Shown piece after piece: positions 1-9,451 of a stretch of DNA of 20,626 bases (position 1 is its first letter; each line of letters starts with the position of its first letter). Origin of the DNA: Priapulus caudatus (taxonomy: Eukaryota > Priapulida > Priapulimorpha > Priapulimorphida > Priapulidae). Made by a program: the position numbers and the translations under genes. The stretch is from the NCBI RefSeq assembly GCF_000485595.1, contig NW_014578627.1, positions 22,845 through 43,470 on the forward strand, read 5' to 3'. The notes beneath the pieces were generated by a model. The model did not search any database. It was not told where the DNA came from and saw only the letters and a program-made list of their open reading frames with translations.

Positions 1-242
1 AATTATATTAGCCTTAATTTGAAGAGAAAAACAATGGATTAGAAGGTGTGTACAAAGTGTTTTATATAGAAATGAAAATACCGGGACAGAAAATCTTATG
101 TTAGTAACAGGATCTTTGTATTGTCTTCGTATCAAGTCAATATTTTACTAAAAGATTACTATGAATCGGGCCGGGATTTAGACAAATCATGGTAGTCGCA
201 TCAGCATAACGAGCGAATATGGCGGCCGGAGGCAGCCATTTC
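1..242. other. Unassigned non-coding sequence left of the first CLCA block
   Basis: AT-rich DNA with no recognisable coding exon. It ends in a GC-rich stretch (about 218-242) with ATGGCGGCC followed by GCAGCCATTT, two YY1-like words facing each other. It shares no sequence with the DNA left of the second block copy (before 8502), so the duplication boundary lies at about 243. Confidence 0.4.
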
Positions 243-246
243 GCGA

Positions 247-522
247 GTGCTATGTAGTGTAGCAATATTTTGTTCGATACCTTTTACATCATCTGTACAA
301 CCAGTTAACACGTTCGATAATGACTCCGTGTTCGCCCACATAACCTTTAATGGGAAGTTAAAGACCCTGCTGGCTCTGTTTTTGGGTAATCAGTCGACTG
401 GCTATCTTATTAAAACAGACGAACACGTAGTAGCCGAAATCTATGACGTGGCCACGGATCTGGGTTACCGATCACACGCAACCGAAATAAAGAAAAGGTG
501 CGAGCGTGTTCAAGGTAACTGA
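247..522 (+). CDS. Short ORF of unknown function inside block D1, copy 1 (possible exon 305-514)
   Basis: A 91-codon ORF with no confident family match. Internal sites look like splice sites: an acceptor ending CCAG at 304 and a donor AAG|GTAACT at 514. They would make a 210-nt exon in phase 1-1. The ORF copy at 8505-8783 has the same sites, and the indels between the copies (3 and 6 nt) keep the frame, which favours coding. Against it, substitutions are mostly replacements and the 3' part recurs as a degenerate ~85-bp tandem repeat with stops. The C-terminal part (around residues 64-86, including IYDVATDLGYRSHATEIKKR) vaguely resembles the last helices of Myb/SANT-like DNA-binding domains, but the usual tryptophans are absent. 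It lies antisense to the CLCA gene, downstream of its first exon. Confidence 0.3.
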   Translation: MLCSVAIFCSIPFTSSVQPVNTFDNDSVFAHITFNGKLKTLLALFLGNQSTGYLIKTDEHVVAEIYDVATDLGYRSHATEIKKRCERVQGN

Positions 523-640
523 AATCTGTGATCTGGCTACGAATCGAACTTACTAATCACACGCAGTCGAAATTTAAAAAAAAGTGCGAGCGTGTGTGTA
601 TGAGCGTATGAGTGTGTAACCGAAATCTGTGACCAGACTA
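436..640. repeat. Degenerate 85-100-bp tandem repeat, three units
   Basis: Units begin with GAAATCT at 436, 521 and 622 and share ATCACACGCA and GTGCGAGCGTGT. The first unit is open in the plus-strand ORF; the second has stops. The same arrangement is present in the other D1 copy (8697, 8782, 8881), so the tandem array predates the block duplication. Confidence 0.7.
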
Positions 641-719
641 CCAAACGTGTTCATCGCGGTCATGACATAGGCGGTATGAAAATCGGTTCATCAAGAGAAG
701 CACCGACGCATTTACGCAC

Positions 720-931
720 CTAGTGGCGTTGTACAGGAACAGCGAAGCGTCGTGGAAGACGGTCTGAATGCGATCCAGTAGATCAACGTTCTCGGGCACG
801 TCATCGTGGATAGCGATCAGTATCTGATGATACTCGTTGTCTTTAAGGTAGACAGATGATCGGCCGCAAGCTTGCACGGAAGCGATGGCCGCTAGGAGCA
901 GCACGATCGCGTAACCCCGAACGATACCCAT
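720..931 (-). CDS. CLCA-family protein, first coding exon, copy 1 (signal peptide and start of N-CLCA domain)
   Basis: Begins at the ATG at 931-929 and encodes 70 residues plus two bases. Residues 1-21 (MGIVRGYAIVLLLAAIASVQA) are a typical secretion signal: a basic n-region, a hydrophobic core and a small-residue cleavage site. The rest (VYLKDNEYHQILIAIHDDVP, then VDLLDRIQTVFHDASLFLYN) matches the opening of the N-CLCA domain, where the family has a conserved stretch of the type NGYxxxxxAIxxxVPE. The exon ends AG|GTGCGT in phase 2, identical in position to the copy at 8979-9190. CLCA proteins are secreted or membrane-associated, self-cleaving metalloprotease-like proteins that modulate calcium-activated chloride conductance. 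The next exon would lie left of the window, so this piece is partial. An upstream in-frame ATG exists at 952-950, but its codon is ATA in the other copy. Confidence 0.8.
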
Positions 932-973
932 ACCTGCGTTACACGATTTCATAATTAACATAGAATTATATGC

Positions 974-1273
<300 letters not shown>

Positions 1274-1318
1274 AAATAAATAAATAAATATACTACTACT
1301 AATAATAATAATAATAAC
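1274..1318. repeat. TAAA and TAA/TAC microsatellites
   Basis: Tandem TAAA units are followed by ACT and AAT trinucleotide units, directly after the GT tract. Confidence 0.9.
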
Positions 1319-1445
1319 TAGACAGAGAGCACTCACGGAGAGTGCATACCTCCGCGAGATGTAACATGTATGTGCTCGCTGGTGGCGGCCTGCTGACTGA
1401 CTCGCCTGCTGCTGGCTCGAGCGTGCTATTGATGCGCGCGTGGCT

Positions 1446-1446
1446 A

Positions 1447-1488
<42 letters not shown>

Positions 1489-1496
1489 GCACGCAC
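1446..1496. repeat. CA microsatellite, inverted relative to the GT tract
   Basis: About 25 CA units ending in CACG variants. It is the reverse complement of part of the GT tract 170 bp to its left, so the two could pair into a stem enclosing 1274-1445. Just right of it, ACCTCCG (1528-1534) and CGGAGGT (1542-1548) form a small hairpin at the edge of repeat copy A. Confidence 0.9.
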
Positions 1497-3545
1497 CGCC
1501 GCGCGCGCCGCGCCGAGCGATTGCATGACCTCCGTTTGCGGCGGAGGTAATGATAATAATCAATAGTGATGCGCCTAGTGCCACCGCATATCTAACGTAA
1601 ATGGATTCTTTGGATGTCGGATGAGCTCTTCAGAAGCCTCTACTGTCTATATTTCGCGCGAATCCTCTTGCTCCGCGTTAATCACGGCAACCATCACACT
1701 TTATACCCGATCGTCAAGCTAGATGACCTTGATGATGCATATTTTATCGGCTTTTTGCAACTCCACGCGTGGCCTTGTTATTAACATATGAAAAATAATA
1801 GTTTGGACGCATGTGGGCTTCGTATGAATTTAATTTACGCATAATGGTTATGTAACAGGATGCACTGCATGCCAAGGTGGAGATAACAGTAGAACGGTAA
1901 GAACTTCACGGAAACACAGCGTGAGCAATGTTTTCTTACCGAATGAGCATGCTTCTCCATTGACGAAAATTATGCTCCCATATCGCACAGACATGTGCAA
2001 TTTTATTATATAAATAAAGTTAGAAATAATTACATTAAAATCTTTATCATCATTAGCGAGACTATTGCATTGTTTTTTTGTCGCACAAAATGTTCTTAAA
2101 TCAGTTTAAAACGACATTTTTGTCGAATATTTACATATCCTCGTGCATGTCACACACATGTAGTTAACATCGGTATAGCCAATTACTGAACGGACGAAAT
2201 GACGTTCTAACAGAACGTGACGGGAATGCTATACAGCAGCCAACCATATGCAGTCCTTGCATATTACGCGAATTTTAAAATAAACTGCAAACTTATACAA
2301 CAATTCAATATAGAAACACATAATCGAGAGAAGGTTATTGTATAAAATTCGTCCGGCGCCCGGACCGTACATACCTGTTTATTGACGACACTCGACTGCT
2401 ACTGCCAAAAATCGTCTAAAAACGCATCATGAATGCGCATGCCAAATAGTACTTTATACAGCAAATACCGTGTTCACGACCTAAATGTATCAGGTCCAGT
2501 GCTAGGCGGTAAATACATGCGGCGGACATGCGCCAAGATGGCTGGGAAATATATCTCATTCTCCATTGGTGAGGAGCATTATGCCGTGCATTAATATAAT
2601 AGCAACATTTCGACATTCGAAATAAAGTCGCCCGCTGAGCGATGCTGCCACATAGTATGAGCGTCTAAATAACGGAAAGAATGTTCCATGCTTTTGAAGA
2701 GGGAGATTAACTCTGCTAAATCATATAATTACCCTGCTTACGCCCACAGTTTTATGTTAAATTAGGTCCGGCCGACTGTGGACAATGCGCGTTTCAGAAC
2801 GCCGCCATTTTCCGCGTACCAAGTGCATAGGTTGGATGTTTCCAAATGCATAGAGTGATTGTTCAAAGTTCATCAGTTATAAACGTTAGTATCTAAATGC
2901 GGGGTCACACAAATCACTCATACGACACGTTTGCTTAAATGCATGGTAGAAAAATAAAGTTGTGACTGTGGATGATGAAGGTGAGGCAGATGAGAAAGAA
3001 CAGAAACCAAGATGAGAAAGAGAATGTAAATGGGCGAGGACGTCGAGAAATGAAGAGAATGTGAGAAAGGTAAAGTAATTCTCATCGTTTATTTATCCAG
3101 GATTAGCGAGACACCCTACGTTACACATATATACATCTTTAGTATATAAAAATTATCTTATGAAACTTCCTCAGATTCCGCGAAATGACATCCGAATGAA
3201 GAATACTGATTTGAACGAAACCGTTAGGTGTGTTTCTATAAATGCGGGCATTATTGCGCGTACTAGCCGATCTGTGCGCATGCTAGGCTAGGCTCATACA
3301 AACAAGAATGGGTTCTTCGTGAAACGTGTTCTGAGAAACGTGAAGCAGTCTTCGCGTAATAACTAATAAATAACGCAATTGGCACTACATTGATATGCCG
3401 TAATTATGAATGTATTGTATAGAAATGATCTTTAAACGGAGCACATTCTTGAAATCACAAATAACGACAGCTTATGGAAGACATAAATTAGTTGATCAAG
3501 CACGTCGATGGCAGTGGAGCGTTTTATGATACACGTTTGTACCTA

Positions 3546-3602
3546 TAATATATGTATTATATACATATATATATATATATTTATTGATTTATATATGTGT
3601 GT
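3546..3602. repeat. AT microsatellite within repeat copy A
   Basis: Alternating TA with ATTTATT interruptions. The equivalent tract in copy C is at about 19352-19400. Confidence 0.8.
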
Positions 3603-3984
3603 ATAAATGTGCCATGCATGACAGCGGATGGCACGCGTGTTTTAGTACACGTACCTAAACATCAAGTTGGGTAAATAAACGTGATATCTATGACAGCGAG
3701 TACCTTCGCTGTTTAAACCGACCAGGTGAAAGCCGAGTAAAGAAAACTAACGACTGAGTAAGACCAACGATTCTTCCGTGAAACGATCGTAAGCATGCTT
3801 TTTCATCGTGGAAATTTAAGGATGGATTTCGGCAATTATCACCGAGCTCACTTCTGTGAAGTGATAATCACAACTAAGTTTCTATCGCTACAGACGATTC
3901 ACTAGCTGTTCTCACTATTAGAACTATCCGACGTTAGGCCTAAACTTTAGACGTCTGTCTATCTGTGAGATTTGCTGTCACTGC

Positions 3985-4092
3985 ATGGCCGACGATACAC
4001 GTCAAACTGGGTCCGGTGTCGCCATCGGTTCGGATATCGTTGGATCTACTACTTTTCTAGGCATGAACTGCCAGAATCTTTGGTCCCTGTAA
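3985..4092 (+). other. Conserved 35-codon ORF in repeat copy A (coding status unproven)
   Basis: The ORF begins MADDTRQTGSG and ends NLWSL before TAA. The copy at 19799-19906 has the same length and, over 108 nt, only one replacement (M to I) and one silent change. Flanking parts of the same repeat carry several indels. No family is recognised. The similarity may simply reflect recent duplication. Confidence 0.25.
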
Positions 4093-5348
4093 AATCAAAG
4101 TTTATATTATTATCATTTCATGGATTCGGATGCGACTAGGTACTAGGGTGGTATAAACTACAACTAGCAAGTTCTATAGATTGTCGGTCAACGGGGTCAT
4201 TTTGCCTTATAAAACGATACAAGACTATACTGAGGATGATTGCAGAAAATGTGTTTTATACGTATTTTGCAGGCTAACAACGTTGCCACTAAAACCATTC
4301 ATGAATATACTAACATCGCTGTAACAAAGCAGTTTATTATTCCGCGTGTCATATTCTTTAGATAGGCTACTATATCACCCAGTTAAATTTGCGCTTGAGT
4401 TGTTTCTATATCTGACTTATCTATTCGCCGCTAAGAAAAAATTGTAGTCTGCAACCTGTAGTATGGTAGCCGAGATGGCTACGAATATTTTTATTATTTA
4501 TTTTTAATTCGTTTATAAGCCAGAGCGATGCACAGATGACGTTTGCAACAACCATTTAATTCGTTGCATGTTTCTAAAATTAGTATCAAAAGATATACTT
4601 GTTCATTTAGCGGCTAGGTGAGAAGTTGGCCTATTATTAGTTAATATATAGTGTTTTTTAATGGTAATTATTTTTTCATGGTTATGTCTTCTTACTGTCA
4701 ACTGATAACACGACTTCTTTGGGGGTCTCTACTTCGCTGATTAGGTTATTATAATTGGTCTGTTTGCCATATCAATAGCTTTAATAGACTTGGACCCGTT
4801 CCGCCAATCAATGACAGGTTGCTGTGAACGCACTTCTGTTTCAGAAGGTAAAACGTACCACCTGGTGATCAGTTGACCGTGTCACTGCTGGGCGACTTTA
4901 GCTGGGTTTTCACAGACTGGGTCACAAATATCCAACTTTATGCATTTACACAAATCTACTTAGAAAAACCCACTCGGACGAATATGCACCACCAAGCAAT
5001 TGAAATTTGTGGAAAATCAAGAGAAACACAATGTTTAGTTTATAATGTTTATTGTAACTATGGGAATACATGTTGCAGATTGAAGAAGGTAATATTAAAT
5101 TGTGTAAATATAAATTTGGCTCTGTAACTGACTGCAATTTTATTCGTTTTTTACTTTTTTAATAAATGATTTACATGTAATCTACATATGATGTGTTTTA
5201 GTGTATACACTGTTCAGTAAGGTATATTTTTGCCATTATAGACTCTGTTCGTTTAATCTGAATGGTAAAGAACTTTCATTGCACCAAATTTCGACAAGTC
5301 ACATTTGGAATCTTCTGTTGACCACATGCATAACGGATTTTTTCAAGG

Positions 5349-5554
5349 ATCCATTCACACGACATTCAGGCGAGCCCTGCCGCAACCTATTATCTTCAAG
5401 GGAAAACAATAGGTAGCGGCATCGCTCACATGAAAATCCCGTGAGAAACGCGATTTTCGAGCGGATAATGCTAGAAAGCACTGTTCTTGGACCGGCCCAC
5501 CGGACGAGTACAATGCTTTCGCGCGTTTGCTGCTCGAAAATCGCGTGAATGGAT
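5349..5554. repeat. Nested fold-back: interrupted inverted repeat with an inner hairpin
   Basis: The right arm 5532-5554 pairs with two separated left pieces: ATCCATTCAC (5349-5358) and CGCGATTTTCGAGC (5449-5462), the latter perfect with 5532-5545. The ~90 bp that splits the left arm is itself an imperfect palindrome, with arms 5371-5391 and 5408-5427 (shared core AATAGGT, GCGGCA). This looks like a small fold-back element inserted into the arm of another. Confidence 0.65.
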
Positions 5555-5578
5555 TCGTAGCCTTATCCTAAAGGATCT

Positions 5579-5688
5579 CACACACTTGAGCGTTTCATGC
5601 CGCGATAAATCGTCACGCTCACTGTTCGGATGCAGCGCGGCAGAAAATAGCAAAGTACACTCGGTAGCGTAAAACGCTCAGGTGTGTG
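5579..5688. repeat. Short inverted-repeat (MITE-like) element
   Basis: CACACACTTGAGCGTTT (5579-5595) pairs at 16 of 17 positions with the reverse complement of AAACGCTCAGGTGTGTG (5672-5688), enclosing 76 bp. No target-site duplication is obvious. It is similar in scale to a miniature inverted-repeat element, but too short to assign to a family. Confidence 0.55.
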
Positions 5689-5898
5689 GGAGCCATTTAA
5701 AGTCTATGGGAAACTAACCAAGTTTTTGTGTGATAGTGTCGGAGCTAGTATATTGGTTGCTTCCGTTCGTTCTTTCAAATCTTGAAGTGTATGGGAACTA
5801 TCCGATAATAGCTCTACATCTATATACTTAAAAAGAAACATAAACATGAAAAAGCTTCCGGTACTGATTGACTTTTGTGCGGAGCTTTATGGATATTA

Positions 5899-7838
5899 GT
5901 AATGATAATAATCAATAGTGATGCGCCTAGTGCACGCATATCTAACGTAAATGGATTCTTTGGATGTCGGATGAGCTCTTCAGAAAGCCTCTATGTCTAT
6001 ATTTCGCGCGAATCCTCTTGCTCCGCGTTAATCACGGAACCATACACCTTTATACCCCGATCGTCAAGCTAGATGACCTTGATGATGCAGATTTTTATCG
6101 GCTTTTTGCAACTCCACGCGTTGGCTTGTTATTAACATATGAAAAATAATAGGTTTGGACGCATGTGGCTTCGTTGAATTTAATTTACCATAATGGTTAT
6201 GTAACAGGATGCACTGCATGCCAAGGTGGAGATAACAGTAGAAGGTAAGAACTTCACGGAAACACAGGTGAGCCAATGTTTTCTTACCGAATGAGCATGC
6301 TTCTAAAATTATGCTCCATATCGCACAGACAATGTGCAATTTTATTTATAATAAAGTTTAGAAATAATTACATTAAATCTTTATCATCATTAGCGAGACT
6401 ATTGCATTGTTTTTTTTGTCGCACAAAATGTTCTTAAATCAGTTTAAAACGACATTTTTGTCGAATATTTACATATCCTCGTGCATGTCACACACATGTA
6501 GTTAACAATCGTATAGCCAATTACTGAACTGACGAATTGACGTTCTAACAGAACGTGACGGCATGCTATACAGCAGCCAACCATATGCAGTCCTTGCATA
6601 TTACGCGAATTTTAAAATAAACTGCAAACTTATACAAGCAATTCAATATAAAACATCAATAATCGAAGAAGGTTATTTGTAAAAATCGTCCGGCGCCCGG
6701 ACGTACATACCTGTTTATTGACGACACTCGACTGCTACTGCCAAAATCGTCTGATAAAACGCATCATGAATGGCATGCAAATGTACTTTATACAGCAAAT
6801 ACCGTGTTCACACCTAAATGTATCAGGTCCAGTGTAGGCGGTAAATACATGCGCGGACATGCGCCAAGATGGCTGGGAAATATATCTCATTCTCATTGGT
6901 GAGGAGCATTATGCGTGTCATTAAATAATAGCAACATTTCGACAATTCGAAATAAATGTCGCCCGCTGAGCGATGCTGCCACATAGTATGAGCGTCTAAA
7001 TAACGAAAAATATCCATGCTTTTGAAGAGGGAGATTAACCTCTGCTAAATCATATAATTACCCTGTTACGCCCACAGTTTTATGTTAAATTAGGTCCGGC
7101 CGACTTGTGGACAATGCGTTTCAGAACGCCGCCATTTTCCCGTACCAAGTGCATAGGTTGGATGTTCCAAATGCATAGAGTGATTGTTCAAAGTTCATCA
7201 GTTATAAACGTAGTATCTAAATGCGGGGTCACACAAATCACTCATACGGACACGTTTGCTTAATGCATGGTAGAAAAATAAAGTTGTGACTGTGGATGAT
7301 GAAGGTGAGGCAGATGAGAAAGAACAGAATCAGATGAGAAGAGAAATGTAAATGGGCGAGGACTGCGAAAAATGAAGAGAATGTGAGAAAGGTAAAGTCA
7401 TTTCATCGGTTTATTTAATCCAGGATTAGCGAGACACTCTACGTTACACATATATACATCTTTAGTATATAAAAATATCTTATGAAACTTCCTCAGGTTC
7501 CGGAAAATGACATCCGAATGAAGAATACTGATTGAACGGAAACCGTTGGTGTGTTTTTTATAAATGCGGCATATTGCGCGTACTAGCCGATGTGCGCCAT
7601 GCTAGGCTAGGCTATACAAACAAGTATGGGTTCTTCGTGAAACGTGTTCTGAGAAACGTGAAGCAGTCTTCGCGTAATAACTAATAAATAACGCAATTGG
7701 CACCTACTTGATATGCAGTAATTATGAATGTATGTATTACGAATGTTTTAACGCGACACATCTTGAAATCTCAATAACGACAGCTTATGGAAAATAAATT
7801 AAGTTGATAAGCACGTCGATGGCAGTTGAGCGTTTTAT
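5899..7838. repeat. Long dispersed repeat, copy B (right end missing)
   Basis: Collinear with copy A from GTAATGATAATAATC to GCGTTTTAT at 7838, where similarity to A and C stops. The next base begins the CLCA second exon on the opposite strand. It agrees with copy C at most places where copy A differs. It carries the same AAGATGGC (6866-6873) and GCCGCCATT (7128-7136) words. Confidence 0.85.
5964..6149 (+). other. Repeat-borne ORF shared by copies B and C (coding status unproven)
   Basis: A 61-codon ORF whose core (CLYFARILLLRVNHGTIHLY, then DDADFYRLFAT, ending LLLTYEK) is also open in copy C (to 17604). Copy A is broken by single-base indels. No domain is recognised, and the hydrophobic-then-acidic composition is not diagnostic. 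It could be a remnant of a protein once encoded by the repeat, or chance openness in young copies. Confidence 0.25.
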
Positions 7839-8019
7839 CTGTATGTACATGCCCAGGTCGCCGCACATGTTCGGGTTGACGGTGTACGGATGGTCGTCCG
7901 GCAGGCTGCCGATCTCCACGTCCGAGACGTCGAGGCTCTCATTGACCGCCACCTCGTAGCCGCGATCCGGCCACGACTGCGGCACCAGGATCGTGACGTC
8001 ATGGAAGTAGGCGCGAAAT
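7839..8019 (-). CDS. CLCA-family protein, second coding exon (N-CLCA domain), cut at the repeat boundary
   Basis: The acceptor CTCTCGTGCAG precedes 8019. The exon adds one base to the AG left by exon 1 (8979-9190), restoring an arginine codon and continuing the N-CLCA domain: FRAYFHDVTILVPQSW, then PYTVNPNMCGDLG. These match the family's RFYFKNVxILIPxxW, PYTxQxxxCGxxG pattern. The 60 full codons are GC-rich and free of stops. After CAG (7839) the sequence passes straight into repeat copy B with no GT donor. Read-through gives 17 foreign residues and a stop at 7787-7785. A weak GT within the exon (GGCAT|GTACAT) could be used instead. No later CLCA exons, including the HExxH region, follow on this strand down to 932. 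This copy is probably broken or rearranged. Confidence 0.8.
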
Positions 8020-8267
8020 CTGCACGAGAGAGAGCGCGATTCACAATTTGATTTTCAGCGCGAAAGCACTGAATCCGATAAAGATATATCCGAGAAATCC
8101 GAGAATCCGAGAATGCGAGAAATAAATATTTATTCGTACCAGGGAAAGATCCGACAGACTCCTGCCGGAATCTCAAAATTTTGTAAAGAAATTTGAACAA
8201 TTTCGTAGTTTTATTTGTGTTATCTAAAAGAAATTTAACATGAGGACGTATCTCGTGTGTTTTCAAT

Positions 8268-8380
8268 TAGAGCCAGTGATCAAACAAATTTATACTGCGT
8301 CGTGGGTGCGACCACGCAGGGTCAATATATGGAGACGATATCGGATAGCAGCGCCTACCAGCACATAGTCCGTAGTCAAG
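8268..8380 (+). other. Possible plus-strand exon in the CLCA intron
   Basis: An ORF open from 8257 to 8520 contains an acceptor-like site (GTTTTCAATTAG before 8268) and a donor-like AAG|GTTTAC at 8380. If used, it ends in phase 1 and would join in frame to the possible exon at 8560-8775. The peptide (with NLYCVVGATTQGQY) matches no family I know. It is absent upstream of the other D1 copy. Phase agreement has a one-in-three chance of being accidental. Confidence 0.2.
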
Positions 8381-8504
8381 GTTTACACAAAACGACTACT
8401 CTACTTCGACAGCAAGAAAGAAAGCTACCCTATCTTGTACAAACAAAAGCTGATTTCGCATCTCCAAAAGCGCAGTGCTCTGCGGGACTTTTTAGCTACC
8501 GAGC

Positions 8505-8783
8505 ATGCTATGTAGTGTAGCAATATTTTGTTCGCTACCTTTCACATCTGTACAACCAGTTAACACGTTCGATAATGACTCCGTGTCCGCCCACATCACC
8601 TTTAATGGAAAGTTAAAGACCCTGCTGGCTCTGTTTTGGGGTAATCAGTCGACTGGCTATCTTATTACAACATGCGAACACGCGGACCTAGTAGCCGAAA
8701 TCTATGACGTGGCCACGGATCTGGGTTACCGATCACACGCAACCGAAATAAAGAAAAGGTGCGAGAGTGTTCTTGGTAACTGA
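8505..8783 (+). CDS. Short ORF of unknown function inside block D1, copy 2 (possible exon 8560-8775)
   Basis: A 92-codon counterpart of the ORF at 247-522, with the same acceptor (ending CCAG at 8559) and donor (TTG|GTAACT at 8775). Relative to copy 1 it lacks one codon and gains two (HADL region), leaving the frame intact. It lies in the first intron of the CLCA gene on the opposite strand (intron 8020-8978). The family is not recognised; the faint Myb/SANT-like look of the C-terminal third is as weak here as in copy 1. Confidence 0.3.
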   Translation: MLCSVAIFCSLPFTSVQPVNTFDNDSVSAHITFNGKLKTLLALFWGNQSTGYLITTCEHADLVAEIYDVATDLGYRSHATEIKKRCESVLGN

Positions 8784-8978
8784 AATCTGTGATCTGGCTA
8801 CGAATCGAACTTACCAATCACACGCAGTCAAAATAAAAAAAGGTGCGAGCGTGTGTGTATGAGCATATGAGCGTGTAACCGAAATCTGTGACCAAACTAC
8901 CAAACGTGTTCATCGCGGTCATAACATAGGCAGTATGAAAATCGGTTCATCAAGAGAAGCGCCGATGAGTTTACGCAC

Positions 8979-9190
8979 CTGGTGGCGTTGTACAGGAACA
9001 GCGAAGCGTCGTGGAAGACGGTCTGAATGCGATCCAGTAGATCAACGTTCTCGGGCACGTCCTCGTGGATAGCGATCAGTATCTGATGATACTCGTTGTC
9101 TTTAAGGTAGACAGATGATCGGCCGCAAGCTTGCACAGAGGCGATGGCCGCTAGGACCAGCACGATCGCGTAACCCCGAACGATACCCAT
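8979..9190 (-). CDS. CLCA-family protein, first coding exon, copy 2
   Basis: Starts at the ATG at 9190-9188. It encodes a 21-residue signal peptide (MGIVRGYAIVLVLAAIASVQA) and the opening of the N-CLCA domain (QILIAIHEDVPENV, FHDASLFLYNAT). It ends AG|GTGCGT in phase 2 and joins exactly to the acceptor at 8019. It differs from the copy at 720-931 by L to V, D to E and three silent changes, a pattern that suggests the protein sequence has been maintained. Just upstream lie a TA/GT tract and the assembly gap, so promoter and 5' UTR are not visible. The upstream methionine codon seen in copy 1 is ATA here, which supports the chosen start. Confidence 0.82.
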
Positions 9191-9261
9191 ACCTGCGTTA
9201 CACGATTTTATAATTAACAGAGAATTATATGCATATATATTTATATGTGTATATATATATA

Positions 9262-9271
9262 NNNNNNNNNN
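9262..9271. other. Assembly gap of ten Ns
   Basis: Ten Ns, a placeholder length, sit between a TA microsatellite on the left and telomere-type repeats on the right. The true distance, and the adjacency itself, are unknown. Confidence 1.
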
Positions 9272-9330
9272 CCTAACCCTAACCCTAACCCTTACCCTAA
9301 CACTAAACTTGACCCTAAACCCTACCCTAT
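9272..9330. repeat. Degenerate telomeric repeat (CCCTAA)n directly after the gap
   Basis: Three near-perfect CCCTAA units are followed by decayed ones (CCCTTA, CACTAA, CCCTAAA, CCCTA). The C-rich strand reads left to right away from the gap, the orientation expected at the left end of a chromosome. The repeat decays to unique sequence within about 60 bp. Confidence 0.9.
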
Positions 9331-9337
9331 GTTGTAC

Positions 9338-9412
9338 ACTCGCACAGACACACACATGTTCACGCACGCGCGTACGAACGCACGCACGTACGCTCGCAGG
9401 CATACACAGGAA
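9338..9412. repeat. CA/CGCA-rich low-complexity tract
   Basis: Imperfect ACAC, CACG and CGCACGTACG units sit between the telomeric repeat and the CLCA exon at 9452. Confidence 0.7.
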
Positions 9413-9451
9413 CATCTCTATCAGGTAATTTTGTTTAATTTTATTGCGTAC

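Larger units (their letters stand above)
1547..4229. repeat. Long dispersed repeat, copy A (most complete)
   Basis: About 2.7 kb shared with copy B (5899-7838) and copy C (17445-20045). It starts at GTAATGATAATAATC and ends at AAGACTATA. I see no transposase, reverse transcriptase, long terminal repeats or terminal inverted repeats. It contains an AT-rich microsatellite (about 3546-3600) and two YY1-like words (AAGATGGC near 2535, GCCGCCATTTTCC at 2801). Up to about 3536 it carries many isolated single-base insertions absent from both B and C; beyond that it agrees cleanly with C. The family could be a segmental duplication of gene-cluster intron DNA or a non-coding transposon. Confidence 0.85.
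4230..5898. other. Single-copy region between repeat copies A and B; no recognisable gene
   Basis: AT-rich to about 5300. An 84-codon plus-strand ORF (4873-5127) is followed by AATAAA at about 5160, but it has no family resemblance, no homologous copy and no clear splice context, so I do not call it a gene. From 5345 to 5700 the DNA is packed with inverted repeats, listed separately. Confidence 0.5.
8502..9250. repeat. Duplicated block D1, copy 2
   Basis: Collinear with 243-985, starting at GAGCATGCTATG and ending in a TA-rich tract that runs into the gap at 9262. In copy 1 the equivalent point leads into about 280 bp of GT repeat, so the missing sequence here probably begins with a similar tract. 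Confidence 0.85.

Noticed and set aside
4873-5137. Overlapping plus and minus ORFs of 84 and 63 codons
   Set aside because: Low-complexity AT-rich context, no recognisable domain, no copy for comparison; the AATAAA nearby is uninformative in AT-rich DNA.
7835-8266. 143-codon minus-strand ORF overlapping CLCA exon 2 in another frame
   Set aside because: It is a frame shadow of the GC-rich exon. The other frame carries the CLCA match and the correct splice phase.
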